Origin: Halomonas sp. LBP4
GTDB taxonomy: Bacteria > Pseudomonadota > Gammaproteobacteria > Pseudomonadales > Halomonadaceae
NCBI RefSeq assembly: GCF_003202205.1
Contig: NZ_PDOG01000008.1
Span: forward strand, 5,276-69,275
DNA length: 64,000 nt
Direction: 5' to 3'
Shown: piece by piece, positions 58,611 to 64,000 of the stretch
Numbering within the stretch: position 1 is the stretch's first letter
Layout of the letters: each line of letters begins with the position of its first letter
Position numbers and translations under genes: made by a program
The notes under the pieces: model-generated
Database searches by the model: none
What the model was told of the DNA's origin: nothing
What the model saw: the letters and a program-made list of their open reading frames with translations, nothing else

Positions 58611-59534
58611 ATGTCGATGGCTGACCGTGACGGTCTCATCTGGTTCGACGGCGAACTGGTTCCCTGGCGCGATGCCCAGGTGCACGTGCTGACCCATACC
58701 CTGCACTACGGCATGGGTTGCTTCGAGGGGGTGCGCGCCTATGCCACCGACTGGGGCACCGCCATCTTCCGGCTCAAGGAGCACACCGAGCGCCTGTTCG
58801 ACTCCGCCAAGATCCTCGGCATGGAGATGCCGTTCGACAAGGAGACGATCAACGAGGCCCAGCGTGCCGCGGTGCGCGAGAACGGTCTCGAGGAGGCCTA
58901 CCTGCGCCCCATGGTGTTCTTCGGCAGCGAGGGCATGGGCCTGCGTGCCGACAACCTCAGGACCCATGTGATCGTCGCCGCCTGGGAGTGGCCGTCGTAC
59001 ATGGCGCCGGAGGCCCGCGAGCTGGGCATCAAGGTGCAGACCTCCTCCTTCACCCGCCATCACGTCAACATCTCCGTGACCCGGGCCAAGGCCAACGGCC
59101 AGTACATCAACTCGATGATGGCGCTGGCCGAGGCGCAGCGCGGCGGCTACGACGAGGCACTGCTGCTCGACCCCCAGGGCTATGCCGCCGAAGGGTCCGG
59201 CGAGAACCTCTTCGTGGTCAAGAACGGCGTCATCTACACGCCGATGCTGACCTCCTGCCTCAACGGCATCACCCGCAACACCGTGCTGCACATGGCCGAG
59301 CACCTGGGCCTCGAGCTGCGCGAGAAGCTGATCACCCGTGACGAGATCTACATCGCCGACGAGGCCTTCTTCACCGGCACCGCCGCCGAGGTGCTGCCGA
59401 TCCGCGAACTCGACGGCCGTACCATCGGGGCGGGTCGCCGCGGCCCGATCACCGAGAAGGTGCAGTCGCTCTACTTCGACCTGGTGCGTGGCAAGCAGGT
59501 GCTCGACGACAACTGGCTGACGCCGGTGGCCTGA
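58611..59534 (+). CDS. ilvE: Branched-chain amino acid aminotransferase
   Basis: IlvE is a fold type IV PLP aminotransferase (307 aa), transferring amino groups to 2-oxo acids of Leu, Ile and Val. The start IWFDGELVPWRDAQVHVLTHTLHYG is diagnostic. RLKEHTERLFDSAKIL, YLRPMVFFG, the PLP lysine region NISVTRAKANGQYINSMMALAEA and GYAAEGSGENLFVVK follow. The ATG at 58611 follows aaaggacgtagatt; the internal ATG at 58617 is two codons later. A strong hairpin follows at 59569. Confidence 0.96.
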   Translation: MSMADRDGLIWFDGELVPWRDAQVHVLTHTLHYGMGCFEGVRAYATDWGTAIFRLKEHTERLFDSAKILGMEMPFDKETINEAQRAAVRENGLEEAYLRPMVFFGSEGMGLRADNLRTHVIVAAWEWPSYMAPEARELGIKVQTSSFTRHHVNISVTRAKANGQYINSMMALAEAQRGGYDEALLLDPQGYAAEGSGENLFVVKNGVIYTPMLTSCLNGITRNTVLHMAEHLGLELREKLITRDEIYIADEAFFTGTAAEVLPIRELDGRTIGAGRRGPITEKVQSLYFDLVRGKQVLDDNWLTPVA

Positions 59535-59568
59535 AGTTCCAGCCGGGCTCGCCCGGGTGCGTGATCAC

Positions 59569-59601
59569 GGCGCCCCGCCTGTCGACGACAGGCGGGGCGC
59601 C
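59569..59601 (+). terminator. Terminator-like stem-loop after ilvE
   Basis: A perfect 15-bp stem (ggcgccccgcctgtc against gacaggcggggcgcc) with a 3-base loop lies 34 bp after ilvE. It is followed by ttgcg, so there is only a weak T tract. Confidence 0.65.
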
Positions 59602-59654
59602 TTGCGTAGGCGGTCCGGCAAGCCTGCTCGCCCCACGGCGGGTTGCGGACAAAA

Positions 59655-59671
59655 ATAACCAGATTGGTCAT
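59655..59671. promoter_or_regulatory. Palindromic operator-like site before the sugar ABC operon
   Basis: The sequence ataaccagattggtcat is a 17-bp imperfect palindrome: ACCA-gat-TGGT with matching outer AT pairs. It lies about 115 bp upstream of the binding-protein start in an AT-rich patch. Site size and symmetry fit a GntR- or LacI-type repressor, though no such regulator is in the window. The region between it and the gene shows no clear -10/-35 pair. Confidence 0.4.
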
Positions 59672-59785
59672 TTCTCCTTGATGGTCGCGTTGTGCCGAAT
59701 CCAGGCCCAGCCGTAAGCTCCATCAACCGACTTGCACAGTCCGCAGGTTGACGAACAAATATTAGAAAACGCCAGGAGAATCCCC

Positions 59786-60724
59786 ATGTTCAAGAAAACC
59801 GCACTCGCCGCTTCCATCGTCATGATGTCGACCGCGACCGTTTATGCCGAAGGGCCCTATCGGATCGGCATTACCCAGAACAATGTCGGCGTCGACAGTT
59901 ACCAGACCACCTATGAAAGCGCTTTCGAGGCAGCGGCGGAAGCGAATGAAAATGTCGAAATCGTCGTGCTTGATGCTGGCGGCGATGTGGCAAGACAGAT
60001 TGGCCAGATCAATAATCTGATCCAACAGCGGGTCGATGCCATCATCATCTGGCCGACCAATGGCCAGGCCGTTATTCCCGCCATTCGCCAGGCCCACAAG
60101 GCGGGCATCCCCGTCGTGGTCACCAACTCCAAGATCGCCGAGGCCGGCCTCGAGTATATCGCCGCCTTCTCCGGTCCCGACAACGTTCAGCAGGGTGCTT
60201 CCTCGGCCGAGATGATGTGTGATGCCCTGGACGGCGAAGGCCAGATCGTGCAGATCTCCGGCCAGCCGGGCTATACCACCGCCATGGAGCGGGCAGGGGG
60301 CTTCGAGGAGCGTCTGGCCGAACTCTGTCCGGGTGTCGAGCTGCTGGAAACCCAGCCGGGCAACTGGAACCGTGAGCGCGCCCAGCGAGTCATGGAAGAC
60401 TTCCTGACCAAGTACGATCGTATCGACGGTGTCTATGCCGGTGACGACAACATGGGGGTGGGCGCCTTGAATGCCGCCAAGGGCGCCGGCCGCGCCGACG
60501 AGATCGTGTTCATCGGCGCCACCAACTTCGCCGTGGGCTATGACGCCATCGAGCGCGGCGAATACTACGGTTCCATCTACCAGTCTCCGGTGGATGACGC
60601 CGAGGCGGCCCTGCAGACAGCCCTGGATGTGCTGGGTGGCCAGGAAGTGCCGAAGATGAACTTCTTCGAGACCCCGAAAATCACCGCCGAAATCCTTGGC
60701 GAGTTCGATCGACCGGTTTTCTGA
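59786..60724 (+). CDS. Ribose-type sugar ABC transporter substrate-binding protein
   Basis: A 312-aa periplasmic binding protein (RbsB-like, family 4). After the signal peptide (TALAASIVMMSTATVYAEG) comes YRIGITQNNVGVDSYQTTYESAFEAAAEAN.., ARQIGQINNLIQQRVDAIIIWPTNGQAVIPAIRQAHKAGIPVVVTNSKI, GQPGYTTAMERAGGFEERL, YAGDDNMGVGALNAAKGAG. The fold is that of ribose, galactose and polyol binders, but no key ligand pattern gives the sugar. The ATG at 59786 follows ccaggagaa. It heads an operon with two permeases and an ATPase. Confidence 0.92.
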   Translation: MFKKTALAASIVMMSTATVYAEGPYRIGITQNNVGVDSYQTTYESAFEAAAEANENVEIVVLDAGGDVARQIGQINNLIQQRVDAIIIWPTNGQAVIPAIRQAHKAGIPVVVTNSKIAEAGLEYIAAFSGPDNVQQGASSAEMMCDALDGEGQIVQISGQPGYTTAMERAGGFEERLAELCPGVELLETQPGNWNRERAQRVMEDFLTKYDRIDGVYAGDDNMGVGALNAAKGAGRADEIVFIGATNFAVGYDAIERGEYYGSIYQSPVDDAEAALQTALDVLGGQEVPKMNFFETPKITAEILGEFDRPVF

Positions 60725-60739
60725 AGGCACGTTGTGCTA

Positions 60740-60770
60740 CCCGGGGCCGTGCGTGAAAGGCGGTCCCGGG
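60740..60770 (+). terminator. Intercistronic stem-loop after the sugar-binding protein gene
   Basis: Arms cccggggcc and ggtcccggg (9 bp with one G-T pair) enclose a 13-base loop, 16 bp after the stop. As after dctP, it probably favours higher binding-protein levels than permease. Confidence 0.5.
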
Positions 60771-60831
60771 ACACGGCACGAGCCTGGGCGCAGGCCGACT
60801 GCGCAAGGTGACACCCATACAGGTGATTAGC

Positions 60832-61842
60832 ATGGCTTCTGCAGAACAAACCAAATCACGACTCTTGACGGGAAGTATCAACAAGGCGGGCTTGATGAGC
60901 TTTCTCTCGGCTCAGGGTATCCTGGTCTTCTTCCTGCTCGGCATGGTCGTGTTCTCGTTCTTTTCCGAGCAATTCCTCTCCCAGTCGAACATCATGACGG
61001 TTGTCCGCCAGGCTTCGATCATCGGCATCATCGCGGTTGGCGTCACGGTGGTGATCATCGGCGGGAATCTGGACCTTTCCGTGGGCTCATTGCTGTCGTT
61101 CTCTACCGTGCTGGTGGTCGACCTGCACGACAAGATCGGCCCCGTGAATGCCATCCTGCTGATGTTCGCGCTGACCCTGTTGATCGGTGCGGTGAACGGC
61201 TTCCTGATCGGCTTCATGCGCCTCAATTCATTGATCGTGACGCTGGCGATGCTCTCGGCGATCCAGGGGCTGGTGCTGATCTACAGCGGTGGCCAGAACG
61301 TCGACATCGCCAATCAGCAAGGCACCTGGTTCGCCTTCTTCGGCCGCGGCTACGTGGCCGGTATCGCGGTGCCCATCCTGCTGTTCGGGCTATTGGCCAT
61401 CGTCGTGCAGGTCGTCATGTCCTACACCGGCTACGGGCGGCGCATCTTCGCCGTCGGCGGCAACCCCATGGCCGCCGTCTACTCGGGCATTCGCAAGAAC
61501 TGGTGCGTGTTCAGCACCTACCTGATCTCGGCCTTCTGCGTGGCCTGTGCCGCCCTGGTGCTCGGCTCGCGGGTCATGGGTTCCCAGAACAACGTCGGCC
61601 AGGGCTACGAGCTGCTGGTGCTCGCCGGCATCATTCTCGGCGGTACCAGCCTGCTCGGCGGCGCCGGCAGCATCTGGAAGACGGTGATCGGCGTGCTGAT
61701 CCTCGGCTTCATCCAGAACGGCCTGCTGCTGATGGGTTATCCCTACTACATCCAGTGGATCGTGACCTGGGTGATCATCATCCTGGCCGTCTGGCTGGAC
61801 CTCGCCAACAAGCGCAAGCGCTTGCTGACGACCCACTCATGA
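60832..61842 (+). CDS. Ribose-type sugar ABC transporter permease 1
   Basis: A 336-aa permease (RbsC-like) with about nine or ten hydrophobic helices. The family loop GNLDLSVGSLLSFSTVLVV and the coupling segment GRRIFAVGGNPMAAVYSGI are clear, as is IILGGTSLLGGAGSIWKTVIGVLILGFIQNGLLL. Start ATG at 60832 (MASAEQTKSRLL) has aggtgatt six bases upstream; GTG at 60808 lacks a ribosome site. It probably pairs with the second permease as a heterodimer. Confidence 0.9.
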   Translation: MASAEQTKSRLLTGSINKAGLMSFLSAQGILVFFLLGMVVFSFFSEQFLSQSNIMTVVRQASIIGIIAVGVTVVIIGGNLDLSVGSLLSFSTVLVVDLHDKIGPVNAILLMFALTLLIGAVNGFLIGFMRLNSLIVTLAMLSAIQGLVLIYSGGQNVDIANQQGTWFAFFGRGYVAGIAVPILLFGLLAIVVQVVMSYTGYGRRIFAVGGNPMAAVYSGIRKNWCVFSTYLISAFCVACAALVLGSRVMGSQNNVGQGYELLVLAGIILGGTSLLGGAGSIWKTVIGVLILGFIQNGLLLMGYPYYIQWIVTWVIIILAVWLDLANKRKRLLTTHS

Positions 61843-61858
61843 CGCGGAGGCATGACAC

Positions 61859-62818
61859 ATGACGTCACTGAAAGGTTTCTTCCGTGGCAAGACGGCCATC
61901 CAGCCGATCTGGATCTTCGTCATCGCCATCTTCATCTTCTTCAGCTTCATGTCGGAGTACTTCCTGTCGCTGAGCAACATCACCAACATCCTGGTGCAGA
62001 CCTCGACGATCGGCCTGCTCGCCCTCGGCATGACCTACGTGATGATCAACGGCAACATCGACCTCTCCGTGGGCGCGACCCTGGGCCTGGCCGCCTCGCT
62101 GGTCGTCGGTATTCAGCCGCTGGGTCTGACCGTGGCGGTGCTGGCCGCCCTGGCGGCCGGCATCGTGATCGGCGCCATCAACGGCCTGATCGTCTGGAAG
62201 ACCGGGGTCAACGCCTTCATCGTCACCCTGGGGGCGATGATCGGGGTGCGCGGGTTGATCTTCCTCTACACCCAGGAGCAATCCTTCTACGCGACCAACT
62301 TCGCCTTCGCCGACTTCGGTGCCAGCACCATCGGCCCGATCCCGGTCCTGGCGATCATCTTCCTGCTCTGCACGCTGGTGATGCACCTGGTGCTGACCCG
62401 CACCGGCCATGGCCGCAACACCTTCGCGGTGGGCGGCAACCCGGAGGCCTCCATCGATGCCGGCATCCGGCTCGGCCGCCACATGATGATCAACTTCATC
62501 ATCGTCGGCTTCTTCGCCGCCCTCGCCGGTGTGCTGCTGGCCAGCCAGATGGGGGCCGCCACCCCCAACCTCGGCCGTGACTACGAGCTGTGGACCATCA
62601 CCGCGGTGGTGCTCGGCGGCACCAAGCTCACCGGTGGCTACGGCAGCATCACCGGTACCCTGGGGGGCGTGTTGGCCATCGGCATCCTGCGCAATGGCAT
62701 GAACATGATGCAGGTGCCGGCCTTCTACGTGCTGGTCATCCTCGGTGCGATCCTCATCTCGGTGCTGATCATCGACAAGAAGCTCAATGCGCCGTCGACC
62801 AAGGAGGTGCGGATATGA
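61859..62818 (+). CDS. Ribose-type sugar ABC transporter permease 2
   Basis: A 319-aa RbsC-like permease with the same layout as the first: GNIDLSVGATLGLAASLVVG, RNTFAVGGNPEASIDAGI, VVLGGTKLTGGYGSITGTLGGVLAIGILRNGMNMM. Two different permeases beside one ATPase suggests a heterodimeric membrane part, in contrast to RbsC homodimers. It lies 16 bp after permease 1 and overlaps the ATPase start by 4 bp (ATGA). Confidence 0.92.
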   Translation: MTSLKGFFRGKTAIQPIWIFVIAIFIFFSFMSEYFLSLSNITNILVQTSTIGLLALGMTYVMINGNIDLSVGATLGLAASLVVGIQPLGLTVAVLAALAAGIVIGAINGLIVWKTGVNAFIVTLGAMIGVRGLIFLYTQEQSFYATNFAFADFGASTIGPIPVLAIIFLLCTLVMHLVLTRTGHGRNTFAVGGNPEASIDAGIRLGRHMMINFIIVGFFAALAGVLLASQMGAATPNLGRDYELWTITAVVLGGTKLTGGYGSITGTLGGVLAIGILRNGMNMMQVPAFYVLVILGAILISVLIIDKKLNAPSTKEVRI

Positions 62819-64000
62819 ATCCCTCCCAAGGCAATGCCGTGCAGCGGCCCCCGATCGACGCCGAACCGGTACTCCGGCTCGCAGGCATCACCAAGCGTTT
62901 CCCCGGGGTGGTGGCCCTGAACAGCGTCGACTTCGACGTGCGCCCCGGCGAGGTCCATGCCCTGCTCGGCGAGAACGGCGCCGGCAAGTCGACCCTGATG
63001 AAGGTGCTGGCCGGCAAGCACAAGGCCAATGAGGGGAAGATCATCCTCGGCGGCGAGGAGATGGAGTTCGAGAACCCCAAGCATGCCAAGCGGGCCGGGG
63101 TGGTGCTGATTCACCAGGAGCAGTCGCTGGTACCGGAGATGACGGTGGCCGAGAACATCTTCCTCGGCAGCCTGCCGAAGAAGTGGGGCAACCGGGTCGA
63201 CTGGCGAAAGCTGCGCGAGGACACCAACAAGATTCTCGAGACCCTCAAGTGCAGCTTCCAGCACGACGACCTGGTGGGGTCGCTGTCCATCGCCAAGAAG
63301 CAGATGGTCGAGATCGCTCGGGCGCTGGTGTTCACCCCGCGGGTGGTGGTGTTCGACGAACCCACCGCCTCGCTGACCGACCACGAGAAGCCGGTGCTCT
63401 ACGACGTGATCCACTCGCTCTGCGACCAGGGGGTGGGGATCGTCTACATCTCGCACCGCATGGACGAGATCTTCCACCTGTCCCATCGCATCTCGGTGCT
63501 GCGCGATGGCGAGTACACCGGCACGGTGAATACCTGCGCGACCAGCGAGGACGAGGTCACGCGGATGATGATCGGGCGCAGCCTCGAGCTCGACCATGCC
63601 AGCAAGCCCTCTGAATTCGGCGACAACATGCTCGAGATACGCAACCTCTCGGTGAAGCGGGTCTTCGAGGATGTCAGCTTCAACGTCCGCAAGGGCGAGA
63701 TCGTCGGCATGTACGGGCTGGTGGGGGCGGGCCGTTCCGAGGTCGCCGAGACCATCTTCGGGCTACGTACGCCCGTGGCGGGCGATGTGGTGCTGGATGG
63801 CGAGGTGGTGAACTTCCGTCACTCCCACGACGCCGTGGCCGCGGGTATCGCCCTGGTACCGGAGGATCGCAAGGACCAGGGGTTGATACTGGGCATGAAC
63901 TGCCGGGACAACATGACCCTGGCAGGGCTCGGCACGGTCTCCTCGATGGGCTTCATGAAGGGCTCGGCCGAGCGCACCGTCTACGACAAGTACCAGCAGG
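62815..64000 (+). CDS. Ribose-type sugar ABC transporter ATP-binding protein (3' end cut)
   Basis: An RbsA-like ATPase with two nucleotide-binding domains; at least 395 residues are visible and the frame stays open to the window end. The first domain has Walker A (GENGAGKST), signature LSIAKKQMVEIARAL, Walker B VVVFDEPTASLT and H-loop VYISHRMDEI. The second begins at about 270 with the degenerate P-loop YGLVGAGRSE and PEDRKDQGL. The ATG at 62815 overlaps the permease stop. Related enzymes are about 500 aa, so roughly 100 residues are missing. Confidence 0.95.
   Translation, partial: MNPSQGNAVQRPPIDAEPVLRLAGITKRFPGVVALNSVDFDVRPGEVHALLGENGAGKSTLMKVLAGKHKANEGKIILGGEEMEFENPKHAKRAGVVLIHQEQSLVPEMTVAENIFLGSLPKKWGNRVDWRKLREDTNKILETLKCSFQHDDLVGSLSIAKKQMVEIARALVFTPRVVVFDEPTASLTDHEKPVLYDVIHSLCDQGVGIVYISHRMDEIFHLSHRISVLRDGEYTGTVNTCATSEDEVTRMMIGRSLELDHASKPSEFGDNMLEIRNLSVKRVFEDVSFNVRKGEIVGMYGLVGAGRSEVAETIFGLRTPVAGDVVLDGEVVNFRHSHDAVAAGIALVPEDRKDQGLILGMNCRDNMTLAGLGTVSSMGFMKGSAERTVYDKYQQ

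Overview
The window looks like chromosome of a halophilic, high-GC gammaproteobacterium of the Halomonadaceae (Halomonas type). The main clues are an ectoine hydroxylase (ectD), the long FabY-type ketoacyl-ACP synthase shared with Pseudomonas, a monofunctional hisB in the order hisB-hisH-hisA-hisF, a polA/DUF2782/thrB neighbourhood of Pseudomonas type, and TRAP transporters. No phage, transposase, plasmid or CRISPR genes are visible. Nearly all the DNA is ordinary core and niche-adaptation chromosome. The genus is an inference from gene content only.

Layout. 1-131: the 3' end of a 5S rRNA (with an odd middle part) and its terminator. 207-8359: hisC, an AEC permease, an NlpE-like lipoprotein, radA, the selenium pair selD-selU, a glutamine amidotransferase-like protein without its catalytic cysteine, an alkyltransferase-like protein, a 15-C homopolymer, and a YjaG protein. 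8363-11804: the minus-strand operon hisB-hisH-hisA-hisF, ending in a putative outer-membrane barrel gene. 12000-16744: a PanZ-like acetyltransferase overlapping asmA, then mutY, yggX and a tRNA-Phe/Gln/Thr cluster with a good promoter and terminator. 16911-25025: ectD, a fumarylacetoacetase-family enzyme, then thrB-speA (overlapping) and DUF2782 facing polA.

25164-32487: two transport loci. One is a ferric-iron ABC transporter (substrate-binding protein, ATPase, fused permease), in which the ATPase and permease genes converge and overlap by 111 bp. The other is a dctP-dctQ-dctM TRAP operon. 32843-45360: tmcA, pepD, a histidine-rich exported protein, rmuC, glycerate kinase, two paralogous lipoproteins followed by DUF1007 and a NicO-type metal transporter, a HIT protein, a TSUP permease, an entericidin-like peptide, an I78-type inhibitor lipoprotein and a voltage-sensor-like membrane protein. 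45426-52197: a thioesterase, an AtoE-like transporter, a MATE pump, a small membrane protein, and the operon fabY-coaD-ferredoxin.

52198-64000: a structured intergenic region with alternative hairpins and a U-tract terminator, a TrmB-like methyltransferase overlapping an SMR pump, dacB, dgkA, glnE and ilvE. Last comes a ribose-type sugar/polyol ABC operon (binding protein, two permeases, ATPase) that runs off the right edge.

The best candidates for something undescribed are the alternative-hairpin region at 52329-52422, the cysteine-less amidotransferase, the tandem lipoprotein/DUF1007/NicO cassette, the poly-C tract, and the unusual 5S rRNA. I found no obviously new multi-gene defence or biosynthetic system.
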